This document shows, piece after piece, positions 37,592 to 45,756 of a stretch of DNA of 64,000 nt (positions are counted from its first letter, which is position 1; every line of letters starts with the position of its first letter). Both the position numbers and the translations under genes were made by a program. Source of the DNA: an uncultured Eubacteriales bacterium (GTDB lineage Bacteria; Bacillota; Clostridia; Christensenellales; Aristaeellaceae). The notes below the pieces were generated by a model that saw nothing but the letters and a program-made list of their open reading frames with translations, made no database searches and was not told the origin of the DNA. Location of the stretch: contig CALVNG010000004.1 of NCBI GenBank assembly GCA_944349545.1, forward strand, positions 1 to 64,000. The letters are read 5' to 3'.

Positions 37592-38998
37592 ATCCGCTAT
37601 CTGCTGAATGAAGACGTCGGCCTGCGAAGCTGGCGGCGCGTCCCGTTCGCCTATTATCGCCGCAGCGAACGGAATGCCAGGCGCGTCTCAAAGGAAACGT
37701 TTGATCTGCTGCTGCGCTGTGACGGCATCCGGGAGATACCGGACGAGGCGCCCATCGCGGCGCTGGTGGCGCGCGGGCTGTGCCACCCCGCGGGCGCGGG
37801 GGAGCGGCTGACGGACTGGCAGCGCTACCGCTCGTATGACAATGAGTATTTTCCGGCGCTGAACTGGATGCTCACCGGAAAATGCAACCTCAACTGCCTG
37901 CACTGCTTCAACGCGGCAGACAACGCGCGCCTGCAAAGCGAGTTTCAGCCGGCAGAAGCGATGCGACTGATCGACGAGGCGGCGGCCTGCGGGATACAAG
38001 CCTTTACGCTGACCGGCGGCGAGCCCATGTTCCACAGGGATTTCATGCGGATCTTCCAGAGGATCTATGAGCGCGATATGTTCGTTGAGGAGCTGAACAC
38101 CAACGGCACGTTCATCACGCGGGAAATGCTGCGGGAAATGAGAGCGATGGGCGCGGCGCCCAGGTTCAAGATATCGTTTGACGGCGCGGGCTGCCACGAC
38201 TGGCTGCGGAATCAGCGGGGCGCGGAGCAAAGCGCGCTGCGGGCGTTTGAAATGTGCCTTGAGGAAGGCTTTGAGGTCATGGCCCAGACGAACGTGCACC
38301 GCCTGAACGCAGACGCCATGCTCCCCACGGCGAGGCTGCTCAGCGGCATGGGCGCAAGCGGCATGCGCATCATCCGGACCAGCGAGGCGCCGCGCTGGGT
38401 GCAGAACGCGGGTGGGGCCGGCCTCTCCTGGAGCGAGTATTACGACCGCATGCTGGCATTTCTTGAGGCATACGTCCAGACCGGCTGCACGATGAACGTG
38501 AACATCTGGCAGATGGCCGCGGTCTGTCCGGCGAGCAGGAAATACCGACCCGCCGCGGTGGGGTGCGATGCCCGCGAATACCGCGACAGCCTGCCGGTAT
38601 GCCGGTGCAACCGCGGGCTGGTCGCCGTCGCGGCGGACGGGAACCTCTACCCGTGCCTTCAGGTGTCCGGCTACTACGTAAAATGCGGCAGGTTTCTGGG
38701 CAACGTCAAGGCGGACGGGCTTCGGACGCACCTGCAGCAGGGCGCCTATCTCAGCGAGGTCCAGACGACGCTGAAGCAGCTGAAGGAGCACAGCCGCCAG
38801 TGCGCGGACTGCCCCTGGTTCCGCCTCTGCTGCGGCGGCTGCCGCGCGTGTGCGGCGGCGCTGACGGGCGACCGGTTTGGCGTGGACCCGTCCAAGTGCC
38901 TCTTTTTTCAACACGGCTATCTGGAGAAGCTGGCGGACGCGCTGAAGGGCTATGAGTGCGTCATCCGCCTGCCCGCCGTTTCCGATGCGCGCGCGTAG
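37592..38998 (+). CDS. Radical SAM/SPASM RiPP-modifying enzyme 1
   Basis: About 468 residues. The N-terminal ~85 residues (RYLLNEDVGLRSWRR, VSKETFDLLLRCDGIREI) look like a PqqD-type RiPP recognition element. The radical SAM cluster motif is CNLNCLHC (C98, C102, C105), followed by LTGGEPMF. A SPASM region ends the protein, with CRCNRGLVAVAADGNLYPC and CADCPWFRLCCGGCRAC for auxiliary Fe-S clusters. Such enzymes form thioether, C-C or epimerised links on peptides. The start is unusual: AAGGGAGG at 37577-37584 points at an ATC codon, 37592, exactly where the sibling enzymes have ATG. An in-frame GTG at 37457 gives a longer form with unlike sequence and no good ribosome site. It is the first gene of the cluster. 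Confidence 0.85.
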   Translation: MRYLLNEDVGLRSWRRVPFAYYRRSERNARRVSKETFDLLLRCDGIREIPDEAPIAALVARGLCHPAGAGERLTDWQRYRSYDNEYFPALNWMLTGKCNLNCLHCFNAADNARLQSEFQPAEAMRLIDEAAACGIQAFTLTGGEPMFHRDFMRIFQRIYERDMFVEELNTNGTFITREMLREMRAMGAAPRFKISFDGAGCHDWLRNQRGAEQSALRAFEMCLEEGFEVMAQTNVHRLNADAMLPTARLLSGMGASGMRIIRTSEAPRWVQNAGGAGLSWSEYYDRMLAFLEAYVQTGCTMNVNIWQMAAVCPASRKYRPAAVGCDAREYRDSLPVCRCNRGLVAVAADGNLYPCLQVSGYYVKCGRFLGNVKADGLRTHLQQGAYLSEVQTTLKQLKEHSRQCADCPWFRLCCGGCRACAAALTGDRFGVDPSKCLFFQHGYLEKLADALKGYECVIRLPAVSDARA

Positions 38999-39046
38999 CG
39001 CATGCTTTGTGCGATCAGAAGTCACCCCCGTTTTACAGGAGGATGT

Positions 39047-39523
39047 ATGCAGAAAGACCTGTTGTTCCGCAAAAAGGCCATGGACAAGATCCGTTCGCCC
39101 GAACAGCTCAACGATTATCTGCGCGGGACCAACATCAGCCTGTGGCTGGTCCTTGGCGCGGTCATCATTTTGCTGATCGGTTTTTGCGTTTGGGGCACGT
39201 TCGGCAGGGTGGAGACGCAGGTGAAGGCGGTTGCCATCTCCTGGAACGGCGCGATCGAGGCGTTTGTCAGGGAAGCGGACAGGGACGGCATCTCGGTCGG
39301 ACAGAAGGCCTATGTCGACGGCGTGGAGCATAAGGTGCTGTCCATCTCCGAGGATGTCGTCTCTGCGGATGCGCACTTCTCCAACGACATGGTCCATCTG
39401 GTAGGGCTGGCTGCGCAGGATATGTTCTATGTCATAGAGCTGAGCGGGAGCCTGCCCGAAGGCACCTATGACGCCACGATCGTCAAGGAAGAGCAGCCGC
39501 CGCTTTCCCTGCTGTTTGATTGA
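39047..39523 (+). CDS. Miniature HlyD-like NHLP bacteriocin secretion protein
   Basis: This 158-residue protein starts like the NHLP/HlyD-type secretion adaptor (LLFRKKAMDKIRSPEQLNDY, then LRGTNISLWLVLGAVIILLI). One membrane segment lies at ~33-52. After it come only ~105 residues of beta-rich sequence. The long coiled coil and lipoyl halves of normal HlyD adaptors are absent, so it is much shorter than usual. AGGAGG is four bases before the ATG. It precedes the C39 exporter by eight bases and presumably joins the two ABC proteins to form the export channel for the precursor. Confidence 0.78.
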   Translation: MQKDLLFRKKAMDKIRSPEQLNDYLRGTNISLWLVLGAVIILLIGFCVWGTFGRVETQVKAVAISWNGAIEAFVREADRDGISVGQKAYVDGVEHKVLSISEDVVSADAHFSNDMVHLVGLAAQDMFYVIELSGSLPEGTYDATIVKEEQPPLSLLFD

Positions 39524-39531
39524 GGTGAAGC

Positions 39532-41715
39532 ATGAGAAAGGGAAGAAAGCCGCACCAGCCGCTTTCGCGCGGCGTGGCCAGAGTACCGGTCATCATGCAG
39601 ATGGAGGCGCTTGAATGCGGCGCCGCATGCCTGGCGATGGTGCTGGCGTACTATGGGAAATGGATTCCGCTGGAACAGGTGCGCGCGGACTGCGGCGTAT
39701 CCCGTGACGGCGCAAATGCCGGCAACGTGCTGCGCGCCGCGCGCAGCTACGGTCTTCAGGCCAGGGGATACCGCTATGAAACCGAGACGCTGCGGACAAA
39801 GGGCACGTTTCCCTGCATCATTCACTGGAACTTTCGGCATTTTGTCGTACTGCGGGGATTCAGGGGCCAAAAGGCGTATCTTTGCGACCCGGCCAAGGGC
39901 AGCTATTCGGTCCCGATGGAGGTGTTTGACGAATCGTTTACCGGGATCTGCCTGATGCTGGCGCCGGGCGGGGATTTTGAGCGGAGCGGAAAATCCGGGA
40001 GCGTGCTGGCGTTTGCCCGAAAGCGGCTGCGGGGCGCGGGCGCGTCGATCGCCTTCGTTGTGCTGGCCAGCCTGATGGCCGCGTTCTTCGGCGTGCTCAA
40101 GCCTGCCGCCTCCAGGGTCTTTCTGGACAGAATGCTTACGGGCGTGAATGCAACCTGGTTCTATCCGTTTATCGGCGTGATCGCGGTGCTGGCGGTGCTG
40201 GAGCTGCTGGTATCGGCCGTGTCCGTGCTCATGTCCAACCGTCTCAACGCGCGGATGGAGGCATGCAGCTCGGCGCTGTTCCTGTGGAAGGTGCTGCATC
40301 TGCCCATGGCGTTTTTCTCCCAGCGCATGGCGGGCGATATCCTCGACCGGCATGCGTCCAATGCTACGATCGCGGAAACGCTCATCAACACGCTTGCGCC
40401 GCTGTTTCTCAACATGATCATGGTGATCGTCTATCTCGTGGTCATGCTCAAATACAGCTGGCTGCTCACGCTGGTGGGGCTGACCGCCACGCTTGTGAAT
40501 CTGATCATGTCCCACATCATGGCCCACATGCGCATCAACGTGACCCGGGTCAAGATCCAGAACGAGGGCAAGCTCAACGCGGCCACCGTTGCCGGCATAG
40601 AGATGATCGAGACCATAAAGGCCAGCGGCGCGGAGAACGGATTCTTTGAAAGATGGTCGGATTATCAGGCGGGCGTCAATACCCAGGCGATACGGTTTGC
40701 GAAAATCGACCAGTACATGGGTCTGATCCCGGCGGTCATCACGGCGCTGAGCAATACGCTTGTCATGGCGCTGGGCGTGCTTTTGACCATGCAGGGCGAG
40801 TTTACCATAGGCATGGTGATGGCCTTTCAGGGCTTCCTGAACGCCTTCAGCGCGCCGGCCTCGTCGCTGATCGAATCCGGCCAGCGTCTGCAGGAGATGC
40901 GCAGCGAGATGGAGCGCGTGGAGGATGTCATGGAGTACCCCACGGACCCCCTGTTTGAGGAGACCGGCGCCGGGCCGGCGGAAAACCGCCAAAAGCTCAG
41001 CGGCGACATTTCTTTAAGGGGGGTAACGTTTGGGTATTCGCGCCTGGAAAAGCCGCTGATTCAGGACTTTGACCTGACGGTCAAAGCGGGCAGCAGGGTT
41101 GCGATCGTGGGGCCGTCCGGCTGCGGAAAATCGACGGCCGCCAAGCTGATCTCGGGGCTGTATCAGCCGTGGAGCGGCGAGATACTGTTCGACGGAAAGC
41201 CCGTGAGCGAGATCGACCGCGGCGTGTTCACCGGCTCGCTGGCCGTGGTCGATCAGGAAATAACCCTTTTTGAGGACACCATCGCCGGCAATATCCGCCT
41301 GTGGGACGACTCAATCGATGATTTTGAGGTGATACGGGCCGCGCGCGACGCACAGCTGCATGAGGACATCATGCAGCGCGAAGGCGGGTACCAGTACAGG
41401 GTTCATGAGGGCGGCAAGGACTTTTCCGGCGGCCAGCGCCAGTGCATGGAGATCGCGCGCATGCTCGCGCAGGACCCGACGATCATCGTCATGGACGAAG
41501 CGACAAGCGCGCTGGACGCGCGGACCGAGCGCGATGTCATAGACGCCGTCATGGCCCGGGGCATCACCTGCATCATGGTGGCCCACCGGCTGTCCACCAT
41601 TCGGGACTGCGACGAGATCCTCGTCATGGACAGGGGACGGGTCGTCGAACGGGGCAAGCACGATCAGCTGGTCGCCGCGGGCGGGCTGTATGCGCAGCTG
41701 GTCGCCAACGAATAG
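39532..41715 (+). CDS. NHLP-type peptide exporter: C39 peptidase, permease and ATPase
   Basis: The 727-residue protein starts with a C39 peptidase (QMEALECGAACLAMVLAYYG; catalytic C29, H103 in FRHFVVL, D119 in CDP). Membrane segments lie at ~165-430. The ABC domain has GPSGCGKST, FSGGQRQCMEIARML and IIVMDEATSALD. It should cut the precursor after the Gly-Gly at the leader end and pump the core out. Position between the adaptor and the second ABC protein is the usual order in NHLP/Nif11 clusters. Confidence 0.92.
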   Translation: MRKGRKPHQPLSRGVARVPVIMQMEALECGAACLAMVLAYYGKWIPLEQVRADCGVSRDGANAGNVLRAARSYGLQARGYRYETETLRTKGTFPCIIHWNFRHFVVLRGFRGQKAYLCDPAKGSYSVPMEVFDESFTGICLMLAPGGDFERSGKSGSVLAFARKRLRGAGASIAFVVLASLMAAFFGVLKPAASRVFLDRMLTGVNATWFYPFIGVIAVLAVLELLVSAVSVLMSNRLNARMEACSSALFLWKVLHLPMAFFSQRMAGDILDRHASNATIAETLINTLAPLFLNMIMVIVYLVVMLKYSWLLTLVGLTATLVNLIMSHIMAHMRINVTRVKIQNEGKLNAATVAGIEMIETIKASGAENGFFERWSDYQAGVNTQAIRFAKIDQYMGLIPAVITALSNTLVMALGVLLTMQGEFTIGMVMAFQGFLNAFSAPASSLIESGQRLQEMRSEMERVEDVMEYPTDPLFEETGAGPAENRQKLSGDISLRGVTFGYSRLEKPLIQDFDLTVKAGSRVAIVGPSGCGKSTAAKLISGLYQPWSGEILFDGKPVSEIDRGVFTGSLAVVDQEITLFEDTIAGNIRLWDDSIDDFEVIRAARDAQLHEDIMQREGGYQYRVHEGGKDFSGGQRQCMEIARMLAQDPTIIVMDEATSALDARTERDVIDAVMARGITCIMVAHRLSTIRDCDEILVMDRGRVVERGKHDQLVAAGGLYAQLVANE

Positions 41716-41728
41716 AAGAGGGAAAACG

Positions 41729-43963
41729 ATGGACGGATTTGACGGACAGCTCCGGGCGCGCCAAAACAACGACGAAGCGCTGCTTGAGCATGCGTTTGCG
41801 AACATATCCGATGCGGTTTTTGGCTCCAGAACAGCCGACAGGTTCAAAACGGACGCGGAAAAGGTCAAGAACGCAATCGACGAGATACTGGTCTATTATC
41901 ACGTCGGCACCCGCGAGGTTCCCGAGGAGATACAGGACCTGGACGAGCAGCTCGAATACCTGCTGCGCCCGCACAGCATCATGCGCAAAAACGTCACGCT
42001 CGAAAAGGGCTGGTACCGGGACTCGATCGGCGCGCTGCTGGGCACGCGCAAGTCCGACGGACGCGTGGTGGCGCTGCTGCCTGCGGGAATGTTCGGATAC
42101 GTGTACCGGGACGAACGCACGGGCAAGCCCGTCCGGGTGACGGCCCGCAATCAGGACCAGTTTGACGCTCAGGCAATCGCGTTTTACAAGGTGTTTCCGC
42201 TCACCCGGCTCAACCTGCCCACCCTGCTGCGCTATATCGTGCAGACGATCTCCACGTCGGACTATCTGATGTTCGCGCTTGCGACGCTGATCGTGGTGCT
42301 CATCGGCCTGCTGATGCCCCGGCTGAACAACCTGCTCGTGGGCCTGGTCGCGCAGAGCGCAAACAGGAAGCTGCTCGCTGCCATGGCGGCTTTCATGGCG
42401 TGCGTCAGCGTTTCGTCGCTGATGTTCGGCGCGGTAAAGTCGCTGCTGATGGCGCGAATCAAGCTGCGGATGAACCTGTCGGTGCAGGCGGCGACGATGG
42501 CGCGGATTCTGGCCCTGCCGGCCTCGTTTTTCAAGGAATACAGCTCGGGCGAGCTGTCCAGCCGCGCCTCCCAGGTCGGCAAGCTGTGCGACATGCTCGC
42601 CTCCGCTTTGCTTTCCACCGGACTTACATCCGTGTTTTCGCTGATCTATATCGGGCAGATCTTCCTCTACGCGCCGGCCCTGGTCAGACCGGCGCTTGCC
42701 ATCGTGCTCATCACGGTGCTGTTTTCGCTGTTCACCGCGCTTTTGCAGATGAAGATTTCCAAAAAGACGATGGAGGTCGCGGCCAAGGAAAACGGCATGG
42801 GGTACGCGCTGCTCAAGGGCATTGAGAAGATACGGCTGTCGGGCGCGGAAACGCGCGCCTTTGCCCGCTGGATGCATCTCTATTCGGACAAGGTCCGCCT
42901 TAGGTACCACCCGCCGTTTCTGGTGAAGTTCAATACCACGATCGCGCTGCTCATCTCCCTTGCAGGCACGATCCTCATGTATGAAACGGCGTTTGTGAGC
43001 GGGGTATCCGTCGCGGATTACTACGCGTTCAATACCGCCTACGGCATGGTGAGCGGCGCGTTCCTGTCGCTTGCCTCCATCGCGCTGACGCTTGCGGGCT
43101 GCGGGCCGACGCTGGAGATGGTCAAGCCGTTCTTCGACGCGGTCCCCGAGGCGTCTGAGGACAAGCAGATCGTCACGGGGCTGGACGGCGGGATCGAACT
43201 GGACAACATCTGTTTCCGCTACGATGAAAACATGCCCAACGTGCTGGACAACCTGACGCTGAAGATCGAACCCGGGCAATACGTGGCCATCGTGGGCGCC
43301 ACCGGCTGCGGCAAATCGACGCTGATGCGGCTGATGCTGGGCTTTGAAAAGCCGCAGAAGGGCGCCGTCTATTACGACGGCAGGGATCTGGAAAGCCTCG
43401 ATACAAAGTCGCTGCGCAAGAGGATCGGCGTTGTGATGCAAAACGGCAAGCTGTTCCAGGGCGACATCTACTCCAACATCGTGATTGCCGCGCCGTGGCT
43501 GACCGTGGACGATGCATGGGACGCGGCGGAAATGGTGGGCATCGCCGAGGACATCCGTCAGATGCCCATGGGCATGTATACGCTCATCAGCGAAAGGGCC
43601 GGGATCTCCGGCGGGCAGAAGCAACGGCTGCTGATCGCCCGCGCCATAGCGTCCAGGCCTCGAATCCTGATGTTCGACGAGGCGACCAGCGCGCTGGACA
43701 GCCTTGCGCAAAAGCGGATCTCCGACGCCCTGAGCAAATTGAAGTGCACCCGGATCGTGATCGCGCACCGGCTGTCCACGATCCGGCAGTGCGACCGGAT
43801 CGTCGTGCTGGAGAACGGGCGCATCATCGAGGACGGCACCTATGCCGAATTGCTGGAAAAGCGCGGATTCTTTGCGGAGCTGGTCAAGCGCCAGCGGCTG
43901 GACGGCCCGCAGGACGCGCCCGCCGGCGCATTTTGCGGCACGGGGTCGCAGGAAAAAACCTGA
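41729..43963 (+). CDS. NHLP-type export ABC permease/ATPase, second subunit
   Basis: 744 residues. The N-terminal ~170 residues form a domain without C39 catalytic residues (LEKGWYRDSIGALLGT and LPAGMFGYVYRDERTGK), as in the second ABC protein of NHLP export cassettes. Five or six membrane segments at ~180-450 and a complete ABC domain follow (GATGCGKSTLMRL, ISGGQKQRLLIARAI, ILMFDEATSALD). It most likely forms a heterodimer with the C39 protein. The start at 41729 is 13 bases after the previous stop and has GAGGG upstream. Confidence 0.9.
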   Translation: MDGFDGQLRARQNNDEALLEHAFANISDAVFGSRTADRFKTDAEKVKNAIDEILVYYHVGTREVPEEIQDLDEQLEYLLRPHSIMRKNVTLEKGWYRDSIGALLGTRKSDGRVVALLPAGMFGYVYRDERTGKPVRVTARNQDQFDAQAIAFYKVFPLTRLNLPTLLRYIVQTISTSDYLMFALATLIVVLIGLLMPRLNNLLVGLVAQSANRKLLAAMAAFMACVSVSSLMFGAVKSLLMARIKLRMNLSVQAATMARILALPASFFKEYSSGELSSRASQVGKLCDMLASALLSTGLTSVFSLIYIGQIFLYAPALVRPALAIVLITVLFSLFTALLQMKISKKTMEVAAKENGMGYALLKGIEKIRLSGAETRAFARWMHLYSDKVRLRYHPPFLVKFNTTIALLISLAGTILMYETAFVSGVSVADYYAFNTAYGMVSGAFLSLASIALTLAGCGPTLEMVKPFFDAVPEASEDKQIVTGLDGGIELDNICFRYDENMPNVLDNLTLKIEPGQYVAIVGATGCGKSTLMRLMLGFEKPQKGAVYYDGRDLESLDTKSLRKRIGVVMQNGKLFQGDIYSNIVIAAPWLTVDDAWDAAEMVGIAEDIRQMPMGMYTLISERAGISGGQKQRLLIARAIASRPRILMFDEATSALDSLAQKRISDALSKLKCTRIVIAHRLSTIRQCDRIVVLENGRIIEDGTYAELLEKRGFFAELVKRQRLDGPQDAPAGAFCGTGSQEKT

Positions 43964-44057
43964 CCGATGGCAAATAATCCGTTTGGGCGGATGATTGCGG
44001 CGGAGGCTTCGGCCCCGCTGCCAAGTCAACACATCGAACACAAAAAGGAGGTACACG

Positions 44058-44372
44058 ATGAGCAAGTCACAGTTCCAGGCGTTTTACCAGAAGGCGGCCG
44101 AGGATGCCGAGCTGAAGAACAAGATGATGTCGCTGCGGGGAACCAGCAGCGAGGTGCTACCCAAGATCTGCCAGCTTGCGCAGGATGAGGGCTTTGACGT
44201 CGAGCTTGAGGACATCGAAGCCGCTTTCTCGGCGGAAGGCGAGCTTGAGGACAGCGTGATGGACGAAGTCGCCGGGGGCGGCTGCGACGGCAATGGCGGC
44301 GACCCCAACTGCACCCGCGTCTGCGGCGAGTGCTGCGGCACCTTCCTGGGCACCTACATCGGAAAGCAATGA
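44058..44372 (+). CDS. RiPP precursor peptide with Nif11-type leader
   Basis: A 104-residue precursor with AAAGGAGG seven bases before the ATG. Residues 1-72 are a Nif11-like leader (MSKSQFQAFYQKAAEDAELK, DEGFDVELEDIEAAF, then SVMDEVAGG). The double-Gly at 73-75 is the export cut site. The ~29-residue core has Cys at 76, 85, 89, 92 and 93, several Gly, three Thr, two Asp and Arg88, and ends TYIGKQ. Cysteines and Thr are targets for thioether or YcaO chemistry. It is the only precursor found, against six modifying enzymes, so the core is probably heavily altered. Confidence 0.92.
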   Translation: MSKSQFQAFYQKAAEDAELKNKMMSLRGTSSEVLPKICQLAQDEGFDVELEDIEAAFSAEGELEDSVMDEVAGGGCDGNGGDPNCTRVCGECCGTFLGTYIGKQ

Positions 44373-44380
44373 CCGACCCG

Positions 44381-44414
44381 AGCCGCGGGCCGTGGGAAGC
44401 CACGGCCTGCGGCT
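44381..44414 (+). terminator. Strong hairpin after the precursor gene
   Basis: Fifteen-base arms (44381-44395 and 44400-44414) pair in 14 positions over a GAAG loop. The following GATCTTT is a poor T-run, so read-through into the enzyme genes is likely. Such a hairpin may protect the 3' end and raise precursor mRNA over enzyme mRNA. Confidence 0.65.
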
Positions 44415-44421
44415 GATCTTT

Positions 44422-44452
44422 CACAGCCCCGGGATGCTTTCGCGGGGCTGTG
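44422..44452 (+). terminator. Second hairpin between precursor and enzyme genes
   Basis: CACAGCCCCG (44422-44431) pairs with CGGGGCTGTG (44443-44452). No T-run follows, so it is more likely an attenuator or stability element than a full stop. Confidence 0.5.
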
Positions 44453-44471
44453 TGTCGGACAGGAAAGGGTA

Positions 44472-45740
44472 ATGGGAAAGATGGCACAGGCCTTTTACGC
44501 GATCCCCACGGCCCGCGCACAGGCGGGGCCCGCGCCCGGAGAGGACCCCGCGGAGCGGTTTGTGTATGCCATGTGCGACGGCGTGACCGACCTGTCGGCC
44601 CCGGCGTTTTTGCCCGTGCACCGAAGCGCGCTGCGCAGGCTGCTGGCGCGCGGGGCGGTGCGCCGATGCCCGAAGGGCTTCCGGGGGCCTGCACCCGATA
44701 TCGACGGCGTGCTCCTTTCGGTTACGGGGCGCTGCAACATGCGCTGCCGGCACTGCTACATGGGCGCGCCGGAGGGGCAGGGCGAGCTGCCGCTTGAAAC
44801 CATGCGGCGCATCCTCGACGCGCTGTGCGAAGCGGGCGCCATGCAGATCTCGCTCACGGGCGGAGAGCCGCTGATGCGCGCGGACCTGATGGAACTGACG
44901 GATTCGATACTGGCGCGCGGCATGGCCATCACCGACATATTCACCAATGCGACTTTGATCGACCAGACATTCCTCGCGGAGCTGGAAGCGCGCGCCCTGC
45001 GGCCGCGGTTCCACGTCAGCTTTGACGGCGTGGGCAGGCACGACGCCATGCGGGGCGTGCCGGGAGCCGAAAGCGCGGCGCGGCGCGGCATCACGGCGCT
45101 GATCAGCGCCGGGCACAGGGTGATCCTGACCACGAGCGTGGATGAAAACACGCTGCCCGCGCTTGAAAAGACCTATGCCTTTGCAAAGGCAGCGGGCGTC
45201 CATGCCTGGGGGATCGGGCGGCCCGTCGCGGCGGGGTGCGCCAGGTCAATGGGCCGGGTCGCGGACGGGGACTTCGCCTGCGCCTGTCATGCGCTCAAGG
45301 CGTTGTGGGAAGCGGATGGCCGGCCGTTCACGCTGGGGCTTGAGAGCTACTTCTCCTATGCGGTCACCCGGGACATGCAGCACGACATACCCGAATTTGC
45401 GCCAGAGCAGTATGCCTGCGGCAGCTGCCGCGCCTTCCCGCACATCACCCATGAGGGCATCCTCATGCCATGCCCCTGCTATGCGGACACCGAGTTTGCC
45501 GGGGTATTCCCCAGCCTGGTTGCGCAGGATTGGCACGCGGCCTGGCATGATCCCACGCTCCGGCGCGTCATGGACATCCGCAAGGCCGAGGTGCTTCGGG
45601 CCAATCCCGACTGCGCGCGCTGCGAGCGCCTGGCCGACTGCCGGACGGGCTGCCGCGTGAGCGCGGTGCTTGCGGGCGGCGGCCTGCTGGGGCGCGACGA
45701 AATCACCTGCAATATCTTCAGAAAGGGCTTGCGCGCATGA
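44472..45740 (+). CDS. Radical SAM/SPASM RiPP-modifying enzyme 2
   Basis: 422 residues. A short N-terminal RRE-like part (RFVYAMCDGVTDL) precedes the radical SAM motif CNMRCRHC (C88, C92, C95) and LTGGEPLM. The SPASM end has YACGSCRAFPHITHEGILMP with CPC after it, and CARCERLADCRTGCR with a last Cys in ITCNIF. It begins 99 bases after the precursor, past two hairpins. This and the next two radical SAM genes share layout (LSVTGRCN, FTNATLID, VSFDGVGRHDAMRGV) and probably arose by duplication, each then taking a different bond to form. Confidence 0.9.
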   Translation: MGKMAQAFYAIPTARAQAGPAPGEDPAERFVYAMCDGVTDLSAPAFLPVHRSALRRLLARGAVRRCPKGFRGPAPDIDGVLLSVTGRCNMRCRHCYMGAPEGQGELPLETMRRILDALCEAGAMQISLTGGEPLMRADLMELTDSILARGMAITDIFTNATLIDQTFLAELEARALRPRFHVSFDGVGRHDAMRGVPGAESAARRGITALISAGHRVILTTSVDENTLPALEKTYAFAKAAGVHAWGIGRPVAAGCARSMGRVADGDFACACHALKALWEADGRPFTLGLESYFSYAVTRDMQHDIPEFAPEQYACGSCRAFPHITHEGILMPCPCYADTEFAGVFPSLVAQDWHAAWHDPTLRRVMDIRKAEVLRANPDCARCERLADCRTGCRVSAVLAGGGLLGRDEITCNIFRKGLRA

Positions 45741-45756
45741 CGCAAAGGAACGTGCG

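Noticed and set aside
43967..44188. A 73-codon frame overlapping the precursor gene, as a possible second precursor
   Set aside because: No ribosome site, no Nif11 or Gly-Gly motif, and most of it is the precursor read in another frame.
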